From positions 1 through 64,000 of the forward strand of contig NZ_FQXN01000001.1 in the NCBI RefSeq assembly GCF_900129985.1: a stretch of 64,000 nucleotides of DNA, written 5' to 3'. The position numbers and the translations under genes are program-made. Below the pieces are notes generated by a model that saw nothing but the letters and a program-made list of their open reading frames with translations, made no database searches and had not been told where the DNA came from. The stretch is from Thermosipho atlanticus DSM 15807. GTDB taxonomy: Bacteria > Thermotogota > Thermotogae > Thermotogales > Fervidobacteriaceae. The stretch's first letter is position 1. Every line of letters starts with the position of its first letter. This document shows positions 9,078 through 17,588 of this stretch, piece after piece.

Positions 9078-9478
9078 GAAAATTTAAAGTTAAGTTAAAT
9101 GGTAAAGAGTATTTTGTTGAAATTGAGGAAATAACTACGGGTATTCAGAACAAAGAAGAGGCAAAGATGATTACAAAACAGGATGTTCAAATGACAACAA
9201 GTAAAAAGAAGATAGAAACAAAAATAGAAAAAAAAGTAGAAGAAAAAGTGGAAGTTTCGAAAGGGGAAAAGAAAATTCTTTCTCCTATGTCGGGGGTAAT
9301 TTTAAAGGTGTTTGTTTCAACAGGTCAAAAAGTTGACGTGGGAGACAAAATTGTAATTTTAGAAGCTATGAAAATGGAGAATGAGATAAAGTCTGATGTT
9401 GCAGGGACTGTCAAAGCGGTACTTGTCAAAGAAGGAGATAATATAGATACGGGACAAGTTATAGTTGAGCTCGAATAA
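9071..9478 (+). CDS. mmdC: Biotin carboxyl carrier protein of methylmalonyl-CoA decarboxylase
   Basis: A 135-residue protein. Residues about 65-135 form a biotinyl domain with the biotinylation motif EAMKMENE; the lysine between the methionines carries biotin. A flexible lysine/glutamate-rich linker (about residues 30-65) separates it from a small N-terminal beta segment FKVKLNGKEYFVEIEE. I chose the ATG at 9071 because GAGGTG lies 7 nt upstream and the family N-terminus begins there; a longer reading from 9029 would run inside the gamma subunit gene. It shuttles the carboxyl group between alpha and beta subunits. Confidence 0.92.
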   Translation: MVRKFKVKLNGKEYFVEIEEITTGIQNKEEAKMITKQDVQMTTSKKKIETKIEKKVEEKVEVSKGEKKILSPMSGVILKVFVSTGQKVDVGDKIVILEAMKMENEIKSDVAGTVKAVLVKEGDNIDTGQVIVELE

Positions 9479-9490
9479 GGGGGAATTATC

Positions 9491-9895
9491 GTGAAAAAGA
9501 AAATAAGAGTTTTGATAGCTAAGCCTGGGTTAGATGGGCATGATAGAGGGGCAAAAGTTGTTGCAAAAGCTTTGAGAGATGCAGGGATGGAAGTAATTTA
9601 TACTGGTCTTAGACAGACGCCTGAACAAATAGTAAGAAGCGCCATACAAGAAGATGTTGATTTAATTGGTTTATCAATCTTATCTGGCGCACATATGAAT
9701 ATTTGTGAGAAATTATTAAAATTCATGAAAGAAAACGGAATAGAAGATGTTCCTGTTTTCGTTGGTGGAATAATTCCACCGGATGATGTAGAAACTTTGA
9801 AAAAAATGGGAATTAAAGAAGTTTTTGGACCTGGAACACCTCTTTCTACAATTGTGGAAAAAATAAGAAAAATATTTTCGGAGGTAGAAAGTTGA
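9491..9895 (+). CDS. Methylmalonyl-CoA mutase, B12-binding (small) subunit
   Basis: A 134-residue stand-alone cobalamin-binding domain with the DxHxxG motif in [14 protein letters not shown], where the histidine is the lower cobalt ligand, followed by LSILSGAH and VFVGGIIPP, which wrap the nucleotide tail. It is equivalent to the C-terminal domain of the large mutase chain, so a separate catalytic TIM-barrel subunit is needed; none is in the window. It shares four bases with the following GTPase gene, consistent with linked expression. Confidence 0.93.
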   Translation: MKKKIRVLIAKPGLDGHDRGAKVVAKALRDAGMEVIYTGLRQTPEQIVRSAIQEDVDLIGLSILSGAHMNICEKLLKFMKENGIEDVPVFVGGIIPPDDVETLKKMGIKEVFGPGTPLSTIVEKIRKIFSEVES

Positions 9896-10767
9896 AAGAT
9901 ATTATAGAAAAAATGCAAAACAGAGATATCAGAGCACTTGCAAAGTTAATTTCTTATGTGGAAAATAATCCACATGACAGGTTTGTAGATAGTCTTCCTT
10001 CAACAGGTGCGAAGATTATAGGTTTTACAGGTAGTCCTGGTACAGGGAAAAGCACGTTGGTTAATAAAGTGATTTCGTATCTTAGAAAAGAAAAGTACTC
10101 AGTAGGCGTTATTGCAATCGATCCAACTAGTCCATTTAGTGGTGGTTCATTTTTGGGTGACAGAATAAGAATGAAGACTCATTTTTTGGACGAAAAAGTG
10201 TTTATCCGAAGTATGGGGAGTGGTTCAAGTCTTGGTGGATTGAATGAAAGCATTTTCGATGTTATAAAGTTGATGGACGCATTTGGGTTTGATTATGTTT
10301 TGGTTGAAACTGTAGGTGCTGGGCAAAGTGAAATTGATATAGTTTATGTTTCAGATGTTGTTGTGCTAGTTTTATCGCCAGGTTCAGGAGATGATATTCA
10401 ATTTTTAAAATCCGGAATTATGGAAATAGGAGATATTTATGTTATCAATAAAGCTGATCTTGAGGGTGCGGATTATTTAAAAGCAAGACTCGAAGCTACT
10501 TTTTCACTTTCAAACATAAAAAAACCAATTATTAAAACGATTGCTACATCTGGTATAGGTGTTGATGATCTTGTAGAAAACATCCAAAAGGTTTTAGAAC
10601 AGTTTTATAAAAATGGTGAGATTAGGAAAAGAAATGAACGTAGATTGAAAAAACATGCTGAGGCCATTTTGATTAGAAAAATTCAAGAATGTGTAGATAA
10701 TGTGAAAAAGGTCGAAAGTGTAGAAGGTATTATCAATGAGGTTTTAAAGAACATTTGTAACAAGTGA
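9892..10767 (+). CDS. meaB: MeaB/ArgK-type GTPase chaperone of methylmalonyl-CoA mutase
   Basis: A 291-residue G3E-family GTPase. The P-loop GSPGTGKST is near residue 45, [20 protein letters not shown] follows, then the Walker B region [10 protein letters not shown] and the base-recognition NKAD. These are MeaB hallmarks. It protects and reloads the B12 cofactor of methylmalonyl-CoA mutase, matching the adjacent B12-subunit gene. Translation starts at TTG 9892, eight bases after GGAGGT, overlapping the previous stop as TTGA. The older name ArgK (arginine transport kinase) is a misannotation of this family. Confidence 0.95.
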   Translation: MKDIIEKMQNRDIRALAKLISYVENNPHDRFVDSLPSTGAKIIGFTGSPGTGKSTLVNKVISYLRKEKYSVGVIAIDPTSPFSGGSFLGDRIRMKTHFLDEKVFIRSMGSGSSLGGLNESIFDVIKLMDAFGFDYVLVETVGAGQSEIDIVYVSDVVVLVLSPGSGDDIQFLKSGIMEIGDIYVINKADLEGADYLKARLEATFSLSNIKKPIIKTIATSGIGVDDLVENIQKVLEQFYKNGEIRKRNERRLKKHAEAILIRKIQECVDNVKKVESVEGIINEVLKNICNK

Positions 10768-10794
10768 TATAATTTTTTAATTAGGGGGGATAGT

Positions 10795-11529
10795 ATGAAA
10801 AAAGTGATAGTAGCTTTAATGATCTTATTAGCAATATTATCTTTTTCTCTGAATTTTAAATCGTTACAATTTAAGGTTGTTGAAGCCAAATTTCTAACAG
10901 CTAGGAGTTTTCATAATGCAGCTCATATGAAAGAAGTCATAGATGTTTTAGAAGAAAATTTGCAAGAGGATACAGATATATACACATTGTTAGCAGAAGC
11001 GTATATGGAATATGGACTTTGGGGAGTGGAAGGTGAGAAAAAAGAAGAGATGTATGAAAAGGCCTTGGAATATGCAAAAAAAGCGATTGAGTTGGATGAA
11101 ACTAATGGAAGAGCTTACTATGTAGCTGGAGCTACCATTGGAAGGTTGGCTCAATTCAAAGGAATAGTTAAAAGTCTATTTATGCTTGGAGATTTTGATA
11201 ATTATATTGACAAAGCGATTGAATTGTTGGATGATAATTTTTATAAAGGATTGGCTTATCTTGCAAAAGGGATGAGATACAGAGATGTTCCCTGGCCATT
11301 GAATAACTATAAGAAGTCGGAGGCTTATTTACTGAAAGCCCTCGATTTTTTACCAAACTATCCTAATATACATTTAGAATTAGGGAAATTATACGAGAAA
11401 TGGGGTAAAAAGGAACTAGCAATAAAGGAATTGAATATAGTACTTGAAAGTCTTCCTCATCCATTGTTAATAAAAACTCATGAAGAAGCAAAGGCTGAGG
11501 CAGAAGAAATTTTAAAAAGATTGAAGTGA
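10795..11529 (+). CDS. Secreted or membrane-anchored TPR protein
   Basis: A 244-residue protein with an N-terminal signal sequence (KK then VIVALMILLAILSFSL, about residues 2-19) and several tetratricopeptide-like helical pairs, clearest at about 75-105 (YAKKAIELDETNGRAYYVAG) and 190-235 (LELGKLYEKWGKKELAIKEL). No lipobox cysteine is present. It probably acts outside the membrane as a scaffold. The wide helical layout recalls TatT-like TPR proteins associated with TRAP transporters, but no TRAP genes are near, so this is only a resemblance. It follows meaB by 27 nt with its own GGGGGGA site. Confidence 0.7.
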   Translation: MKKVIVALMILLAILSFSLNFKSLQFKVVEAKFLTARSFHNAAHMKEVIDVLEENLQEDTDIYTLLAEAYMEYGLWGVEGEKKEEMYEKALEYAKKAIELDETNGRAYYVAGATIGRLAQFKGIVKSLFMLGDFDNYIDKAIELLDDNFYKGLAYLAKGMRYRDVPWPLNNYKKSEAYLLKALDFLPNYPNIHLELGKLYEKWGKKELAIKELNIVLESLPHPLLIKTHEEAKAEAEEILKRLK

Positions 11530-11538
11530 GGTGCTTAT

Positions 11539-12501
11539 GTGGCAATAATCAAAAAAATTCGTATACCTGAGGACATTATTATAGTTGAAGTTTTTGGACA
11601 ATACGATAATAGAATTAGATATCTTAGAAAGAGGTTCAACTTAGACATAACTATTAAAGGAAATGAAGTGGTAATAAAAGGAGAAGATAGTGAAAACGTT
11701 GAAATTGCTGAGAGTATTATTCAAGAGATGATTAATATTACTAGAGATGGGCATTTAATTGACAAACAAGAGTTTGAATATTTAGTAGATGAAAAGGAGA
11801 TAGAAAAAAGTTCAAAAGTATTAACGGATGTAGTTACTAAAACAATAGCAAGAGGTAGAGTTAAACCTAAAACCCAGGGGCAAAAGAGATATATTGAAGC
11901 CATAGAGAAAAATGATATAGTTTTTTCAATAGGTCCAGCTGGTACGGGAAAGACTTATCTTGCGTCAGCATTAGCAATTGATTATTTAAGATCCGGAAAG
12001 GTAAACAGAATAATTTTAACTAGACCTGCAGTTGAAGCTGGCGAAAAATTAGGTTTTCTTCCTGGCGATCTTGCTGAGAAAGTTGATCCGTATTTAAGAC
12101 CTTTATTTGATGCACTTATGGATATGTTGCCGTTAGAAAAATTTATTTCCTATAGAGAAAGAAATATTATAGAAATAGCACCACTTGCTTATATGCGTGG
12201 CAGAACTTTGAATAATGCTTTTATTATTCTTGATGAAGCACAAAATACAACTTATGAACAAATGAAAATGTTTCTAACAAGAATTGGATTTAATTCAAAA
12301 GCGGTTATAACTGGTGATATTACTCAGATAGATATAAAAGAGCATTCAGGTCTAGTTATAGCCCAGAAAATATTGAGTGGAATAGAAGGAATAAGCTTTG
12401 TTTACTTAACTGAAGCTGATGTTGTCAGACATCCATTAGTTAAAAAAATTATCAAAGCATATGAAAATTATGAAAAGGGAGTAAAAAAACAGGATGAATG
12501 A
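11539..12501 (+). CDS. PhoH-family ATPase
   Basis: A 320-residue protein with an N-terminal KH-like region (about 1-75) and a PhoH ATPase domain. Motifs are the Walker A GPAGTGKTYLA near residue 138, the Walker B-type AFIILDEAQNTT near 230 and the ITGDITQID segment. PhoH proteins are linked to RNA metabolism and are often encoded beside ybeY, as here two genes downstream. The start is GTG after GAGGTG. Its end overlaps the start of the HD membrane protein by 8 nt. Confidence 0.93.
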   Translation: MAIIKKIRIPEDIIIVEVFGQYDNRIRYLRKRFNLDITIKGNEVVIKGEDSENVEIAESIIQEMINITRDGHLIDKQEFEYLVDEKEIEKSSKVLTDVVTKTIARGRVKPKTQGQKRYIEAIEKNDIVFSIGPAGTGKTYLASALAIDYLRSGKVNRIILTRPAVEAGEKLGFLPGDLAEKVDPYLRPLFDALMDMLPLEKFISYRERNIIEIAPLAYMRGRTLNNAFIILDEAQNTTYEQMKMFLTRIGFNSKAVITGDITQIDIKEHSGLVIAQKILSGIEGISFVYLTEADVVRHPLVKKIIKAYENYEKGVKKQDE

Positions 12502-13861
12502 ATTTTTTAAAAGGTTAAACTCGAGATCTTTTGAAGGATTATTGGTATCGATTGTTGCAGTTTTAATATTTAATATTTTTGATTTTGAAATATCAACATC
12601 ATTTAACGAGTTTGTATTGTTAATTTTTATTTGGTATTTAGTTATTGAATTATTGTTGAAAAGTATTTATTATTTTAAATTACATGTAATTTATAGGATA
12701 ACTTTTTATTTGCTATTCCTTTTGGGAATTTTAATAACTTATCCTTTCGTCATAAAGTTTGATTTTATGCTTTCACCATTTTTGATTACCAGTTTGCTTT
12801 TAACACTTTTGATGTCTTATGAAATTGGTATAGCGGCTGGAATGTTACAAAGCCTTTTAATAGCTTTTCATTCAAATAACTTTTATATATTGTTGTTTTT
12901 TGTTCCACAAATAATTTTTATGAATTTTCTTATAAGAAATGTCAATAGAAGAATAGAAGTTGCAAAGGCTGCATTGTATACATCTATTCTTGCTGTTATT
13001 ATATTGTTATTTAATCCAAAATATCTAAATGTTTATCATTTAACAATTTCGTTTTTAAATCCATTCATTTCAACAGTTCTTATTCTAGGGCTCCTGCCAT
13101 ATATTGAATATTTTACAAGAATATATTCTAACATTGGTTTATCAGAACTTGCAAATATGAATCATCCTTTGTTGAAAAAACTCTCTATACAGGCTCCTGG
13201 GACATATTATCACAGTATTATGGTTGCTACGCTTGCAGAAGCTGCAGCTGAAAGAATAGGAATAAATTCGACTTTTACCAGAGTAGCTTCTTATTTTCAC
13301 GATATTGGTAAAATAATTAGACCTTACTTTTTTGTCGAGAATCTTCCAGAAGATGCTGAAAACCCTCACGATAAGGTTAGCCCATTTTTGAGTCATATCA
13401 TTTTGGAGGATCACATAAAATCAGGAATAGAGCTTGCTAGAAAATATAGGTTACCGTTAAGAATTGAATTTATAATTCCGCAGCATCACGGAACTAGAGT
13501 TCAAAAGTATTTCTATCACAAAGCAAAAAAGATAGAACCAGATACTTCAGAAGATGCATTTAAATATCCTGGGCCTAAACCACAATTTAAAGAAGCAGGG
13601 ATAATAATGCTTGCTGATAGTGTAGAAGCAGCATTAAAGAGTATAAAATCATCAAGTTATCAAAGTATAAAAGAAGTGGTTGAAAAAATAGTATCTGGGA
13701 TATACAATGAAAGGCAATTGGATGAATCGGGATTAAACTTAAAAGAGTTAGAGTTAATTGTTGAGGAATTTATTAAAGTGATTGTAAATATTACTAAGGT
13801 TAGGGTTGAGTATCCTAAGGAGGATATTCAAAAGGTGGTGCAAATCGATGATATACAATGA
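12494..13861 (+). CDS. Membrane-anchored HD-domain phosphodiesterase (PgpH-like)
   Basis: A 455-residue protein. About 215 N-terminal residues form a multi-helix membrane domain, followed by a cytoplasmic HD domain. The HD order is [32 protein letters not shown] and ADSVEAA, as in PgpH (YqfF), which hydrolyses c-di-AMP. Full PgpH proteins are about 700 residues and carry an extracytoplasmic domain before the membrane helices; that domain is missing here, a trimmed form. Its place between phoH and ybeY is the usual one for this family. c-di-AMP as substrate is inferred from the family. Confidence 0.88.
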   Translation: MNEFFKRLNSRSFEGLLVSIVAVLIFNIFDFEISTSFNEFVLLIFIWYLVIELLLKSIYYFKLHVIYRITFYLLFLLGILITYPFVIKFDFMLSPFLITSLLLTLLMSYEIGIAAGMLQSLLIAFHSNNFYILLFFVPQIIFMNFLIRNVNRRIEVAKAALYTSILAVIILLFNPKYLNVYHLTISFLNPFISTVLILGLLPYIEYFTRIYSNIGLSELANMNHPLLKKLSIQAPGTYYHSIMVATLAEAAAERIGINSTFTRVASYFHDIGKIIRPYFFVENLPEDAENPHDKVSPFLSHIILEDHIKSGIELARKYRLPLRIEFIIPQHHGTRVQKYFYHKAKKIEPDTSEDAFKYPGPKPQFKEAGIIMLADSVEAALKSIKSSSYQSIKEVVEKIVSGIYNERQLDESGLNLKELELIVEEFIKVIVNITKVRVEYPKEDIQKVVQIDDIQ

Positions 13862-14249
13862 AAATTTTGAATACGATGAGAAATTTCTGGAAATCATGAA
13901 TGAAGTTTTAAAAGAAGAGTTGAAGAAGGAAGTGAACGTAGGTTTAGTTTTTGTAGATAGAGATGAAATCGAAAAATTGAACAAGGAATACAGGCGGATG
14001 GAAGGCCCTACAGATGTTCTTACTTTTGTTTACGGTGATGAAGATCTTTATGCAGAAGTTTTTGTTTGCGAAGAAATTGTCAGAGAAAATGCAGAAAAGT
14101 TTTTAAGTAGCTTTGAGGATGAATTATTGACTGTCTTAATACATGCCGCTTTACATGTTGCGGGGTATGATCACGAATACGACACTTCAAAATCTGAAGA
14201 AATGTTTAGAAAGCAGGAATATTATCTAAGAAAGTATAAAGATAATTAG
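13848..14249 (+). CDS. ybeY: Endoribonuclease YbeY
   Basis: A 133-residue metalloprotein with the YbeY signature H-x3-H-x5-H, seen as [11 protein letters not shown] near residues 99-109, which binds the catalytic zinc. YbeY matures rRNA 3' ends and acts in ribosome quality control. The ATG at 13848 is chosen because homologues start there and AAAGGTGG lies upstream; a longer frame from 13806 would sit wholly inside the HD gene. The gene overlaps the preceding stop by 14 nt. The linked phoH and pgpH-like genes support the assignment. Confidence 0.94.
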   Translation: MIYNENFEYDEKFLEIMNEVLKEELKKEVNVGLVFVDRDEIEKLNKEYRRMEGPTDVLTFVYGDEDLYAEVFVCEEIVRENAEKFLSSFEDELLTVLIHAALHVAGYDHEYDTSKSEEMFRKQEYYLRKYKDN

Positions 14250-14266
14250 AATATTGAGGTTATTTC

Positions 14267-15121
14267 ATGTCATTCCTATGGATATCACTCCGAATTTTGC
14301 TTTTAAGTTTTGAAAGAATTACTGGGAAAAAGATAGTTGAAAATCAATCAGTTATAACCGCTTCTTGGGGGTTTTTTAGTTTTTCTTTATTAACATTGTT
14401 ACCATTTTTGAATAAGGTTAATTTAGATATTATAAAAGTATCCTTCATTAGTGGAACTATTTACTTTTTTTCATTCTTCCTCTATATGTATGCACTCTCC
14501 AATGAAGATGTTTCAGTTGTAGCCCCTCTTTACAATATTAATGCTATTTTCCTGATTTTTGTTGCATTTATCTTTTTAAGTGAGAAGGTAACTGTAAATA
14601 AACTTTTGGGAAGTATAATGATGGTGTATGGAGTTTCTTATCTAAAAAAATCTGGAAGTTTTATGAAATCTTATGTAAATATCTTAAAAAGTAAAGGGGC
14701 TTTTGCAATGATAATTTCTTCAATGCTAATTGCAGTAGGTAGAACTGTCGATGGTTTTTTAACTATACACAGATACTATGATCCAATTGGGTATTCCATT
14801 GGTGTGTATTTAACAATGACTTTATATTTTTTTATTGCTAGTTTTATAAAAGAAAAAAGTATAAAAAACTATGTTGTTTTTATAAAAAACAAATGGATGT
14901 ATTTGATTGGAGGAGGATTTTGCAATGCATACGCCTATATATTTCTTTTAAAAGCCTTTAAGTATATCGATGTAAGTATAGCAGAACCACTTTCTATGGT
15001 TTCTGCTTTAGTTTCTATAATTTTCGTGTATATCTTTTTCAAGGAGAAAATTAAGCTTAGATTTATTGGAACTGTTTTCTTGATTTTAGGAGCGTTTGTA
15101 ATATATAGAAAAGTTGTATAA
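14267..15121 (+). CDS. EamA/DMT-family transporter
   Basis: A 284-residue protein with about ten hydrophobic helices in two EamA halves. Telling segments are YMYALSNEDVSVVAPLYNIN in the first half and LLKAFKYIDVSIAEPLSMVS in the second, the symmetric conserved stretches of this superfamily. The transported molecule is unknown. ATG start, GAGGTT upstream. It lies 17 nt after ybeY and 28 nt before an oxidoreductase gene. It is not closely similar in sequence to the EamA protein at 734. Confidence 0.83.
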   Translation: MSFLWISLRILLLSFERITGKKIVENQSVITASWGFFSFSLLTLLPFLNKVNLDIIKVSFISGTIYFFSFFLYMYALSNEDVSVVAPLYNINAIFLIFVAFIFLSEKVTVNKLLGSIMMVYGVSYLKKSGSFMKSYVNILKSKGAFAMIISSMLIAVGRTVDGFLTIHRYYDPIGYSIGVYLTMTLYFFIASFIKEKSIKNYVVFIKNKWMYLIGGGFCNAYAYIFLLKAFKYIDVSIAEPLSMVSALVSIIFVYIFFKEKIKLRFIGTVFLILGAFVIYRKVV

Positions 15122-15149
15122 TATTTGGTGAACTTAGGGAGTGATTGGT

Positions 15150-16121
15150 GTGAGAAAAATACGTTTAGGGATAGTGGGTTGTGGTATAGCTGCTAAGGAA
15201 CTTCATTGGCCAATTTTGAAAGAGTTAAGGGACAAGTTTGAAATAACGGCTGTGAATAGTAGAACCAGAAAACATGCAGAAGAATTTGCAAAGTTAGTAG
15301 GCTCACCTGAAATTTTCGATACATATGAAGAGCTTTTAGATTCTGGAGTTATTGAAGCTGTTGATTTAACTATTCCAATCGAACTAAATGTTCAGTTTAC
15401 CGAAAAAGCTATACTTAAAAATATTCATGTAATATGTGAAAAGCCAATCTCTACTGATGTTGAAACTGGTAAAATATTGGTAAATTTAGCTAAACAAACT
15501 GATAAAGTAATCTACATTGCAGAAAACTGGAGACATATAAAAAAATATTATAAAGTAAAAGAAGTTCTATCGAAAATAGGTAAGCCTTTATACTTTAATT
15601 GGAAAATTTGGATAGGAATGGATAGAAATAATAAATATGCGCAAACAGAATGGAGAAAAACCCCAAAACATATTGGAGGTTTTCTATCAGATGGTGGTGT
15701 TCATCATGTGGCTGCTATGAGATTAATATTTGGTGATATTAAATGGGTTTCAGCAATTACTAAAAAACATGCTAGTTTTTTAGGTGGTCCCGATTTTTTG
15801 GAGGCAGTATTTGAATTTGAAAATCAAGTTGTTGGAAATTATACGGTTTCATATGCTATAAAATCTGAGGAAACTTTTGAAGTCATTGGCACAATAGGAA
15901 AGATCAAATTAGAAGGAAATAAAATTATAGTAAATGATGAAATAATTGAAGTGGAAGAAAATATGGGGTATAAAGAAGAATTCGAGGATTTTTATGAAAT
16001 TATACTAGGTGTTCGTAAAAATGAACTCGGTTCTCCTGAAGAAGCTTTAAAAGATTTAGCGTTTTTTGAAGCGGCGTTAAAATCTAATGGGGACAGAATA
16101 GATTTAACTTCATTGTTATAG
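15150..16121 (+). CDS. Gfo/Idh/MocA-family NAD(P)-dependent oxidoreductase
   Basis: A 323-residue protein with an N-terminal Rossmann domain (GIVGCGIAAKELHWP, residues about 7-21) and the family's catalytic-lysine motif CEKPIS near residue 97. A C-terminal alpha/beta domain follows, containing GGFLSDGGVHHVAAMR. Members oxidise or reduce sugars and related alcohols; the exact substrate is unknown. I chose the GTG at 15150, because the AGGGA at 15136-15140 is 9 nt upstream, whereas the GTG at 15141 would directly touch it. Confidence 0.87.
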   Translation: MRKIRLGIVGCGIAAKELHWPILKELRDKFEITAVNSRTRKHAEEFAKLVGSPEIFDTYEELLDSGVIEAVDLTIPIELNVQFTEKAILKNIHVICEKPISTDVETGKILVNLAKQTDKVIYIAENWRHIKKYYKVKEVLSKIGKPLYFNWKIWIGMDRNNKYAQTEWRKTPKHIGGFLSDGGVHHVAAMRLIFGDIKWVSAITKKHASFLGGPDFLEAVFEFENQVVGNYTVSYAIKSEETFEVIGTIGKIKLEGNKIIVNDEIIEVEENMGYKEEFEDFYEIILGVRKNELGSPEEALKDLAFFEAALKSNGDRIDLTSLL

Positions 16122-16134
16122 GAGGTGGTTTATC

Positions 16135-16800
16135 ATAATCACTGCAGTAATTAATGCTATAGCCGTTGTAATCGGTAGTACGATAGGTATTTTGTTAAAA
16201 AGGGGTTTACCAGAAAGAATAAAAAAAATACTATTTTACGCGGTTGGACTTTCAACTGTTGGACTTGGTATTACAATGATTTTAAAAGTAAATAATTTTT
16301 TGATAGTCCTTGGTTCTATGGCACTGGGTGGAATAATAGGTGAAATTATCGATATTGAAAATTTTCTGAGAAAGGTTGGAAATTCTATTAAGGAAGGAGA
16401 TTTTTCTACTGGTTTTGTGGCTTCTTCTCTACTCTTTCTTGTAGGGCCTATGACAATAGTTGGTTCAATTACTGCGGGTTTAACTGGTGATGGTTCAATA
16501 ATATACATGAAATCACTTTTAGATGGAATTTCCTCTGTTGTTTTAGCTTCGGTGTATGGTTTAGGAGTAATGTTATCTTCACTATCAGTTTTAATAATAC
16601 AAGGAGTTATTGTTTTTTCTTCTTCGAAACTTTCTTTCCTAACTCAGGAAGTTTACCTTAACGACTTGATTGCTGTTGGAGGATTGATGGTATTAGGAAT
16701 AGGTTTGAAAATACTTGAAATTAAAGATACAAAAATAGGTAATTTTTTACCTGCATTGTTTGTCTCACCATTTCTTGTATTTATAGTGTCTAAATTTTAG
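16135..16800 (+). CDS. DUF554 membrane protein with an apparent non-canonical start codon
   Basis: A protein of about 221 residues with six or so membrane helices, matching the DUF554 family (glycine-rich GTIxNALAVxxGSxxGLL-type N-terminus; internal FLVGPMTIVGSI and GDGSIIYMKSLLDG). Function is unknown. The family N-terminus is encoded here as ITAVINAIAVVIGSTIG from about 16138. The frame has no ATG, GTG or TTG between the strong GGAGGTGG site (16121-16128) and TTG 16192. Starting at TTG 16192 would delete the first helix. I infer initiation at ATC 16132 or ATA 16135, or a mutated start. The boundary is therefore approximate. Confidence 0.7.
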   Translation: MITAVINAIAVVIGSTIGILLKRGLPERIKKILFYAVGLSTVGLGITMILKVNNFLIVLGSMALGGIIGEIIDIENFLRKVGNSIKEGDFSTGFVASSLLFLVGPMTIVGSITAGLTGDGSIIYMKSLLDGISSVVLASVYGLGVMLSSLSVLIIQGVIVFSSSKLSFLTQEVYLNDLIAVGGLMVLGIGLKILEIKDTKIGNFLPALFVSPFLVFIVSKF

Positions 16801-16811
16801 GGGTGCATAAA

Positions 16812-17588
16812 ATGTTAATTAATGTTGCTGGTGTTGGAAAAGTAACAAGCGCTTTACTATTTAATTTGAAAGATAAAGTTGAAATTGGCTATGTGCTTTC
16901 GAGGAATAAAAGAAAAGCGGAAAAATTATGTGAAGAAATGGGTCAAGGAACACCAGTAGATTATAATGATAGTTTTAAGTTTGAAGGAATTCTTTTTGTT
17001 GGATATCCAGATTCAATATTACCTGAAGCATCTAGCATATTAAAAAAGTATGTTAACGAAAAGACCATTGAAGTTATCCATTTTAGTGGTTATTTTTCAT
17101 CAAATATTTTTCCAACAAATTGGAATCCTGCGTCTGTACATCCAAATTGTCCTGTTTTAGGAAAAGAAACGAACTTGAAAAATGTTGTGTTTGGGATAGA
17201 AGGGAATTTGGAAGTTGCAAAAAAAATAGTTTCTTTATTAGGTGGAGAATATTTTATAATTCCCCCTGAATCAAAAACATATTATCATTTAGCAGCTGTA
17301 TTGATTAGCAACTTTTCATTAGCTTTAGCATATCTTTCAGAAAAGTTATATGAACAAGGAAAAATTTCTAAAGAAAAATTTTCTCGTGTAGTTGAGAGTT
17401 TATTAAATAATATGGTTGAGAATATAAAGAAAAACGGGACCGTAGAGTCTATAACTGGTCCCATTGCAAGGAAAGATTATAATATTGTGAGAAAAGAAAG
17501 AGAACTTTTTTGCAAAACTTTTCCAGAGTATTGTGGTTTATACGATAAATTTATTCATATCATACTCTCAATGAAGGAAAAAAAGTAG
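16812..17588 (+). CDS. Rossmann-fold DUF2520 protein
   Basis: A 258-residue protein with an N-terminal NAD(P)-binding-like domain (VAGVGKVTSALLFNL, residues about 5-19) and a helical C-terminal DUF2520 domain from about residue 130. The latter contains SVHPNCPVLGK earlier and GSITGPIARKD-type residues (seen as ESITGPIARKDY) later. It is related to 6-phosphogluconate and F420-dependent dehydrogenases, but its substrate is unknown. ATG 16812 is preferred over GTG 16803 since GGGGTG lies 6 nt upstream of it. Its 3' end overlaps the oppositely oriented phosphohexomutase gene by 34 nt. Confidence 0.82.
   Translation: MLINVAGVGKVTSALLFNLKDKVEIGYVLSRNKRKAEKLCEEMGQGTPVDYNDSFKFEGILFVGYPDSILPEASSILKKYVNEKTIEVIHFSGYFSSNIFPTNWNPASVHPNCPVLGKETNLKNVVFGIEGNLEVAKKIVSLLGGEYFIIPPESKTYYHLAAVLISNFSLALAYLSEKLYEQGKISKEKFSRVVESLLNNMVENIKKNGTVESITGPIARKDYNIVRKERELFCKTFPEYCGLYDKFIHIILSMKEKK

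Noticed and set aside
13806-13847. Longer ybeY start
   Set aside because: The extension would be 14 residues unlike the family, inside the HD gene; ATG 13848 has the ribosome-binding site.
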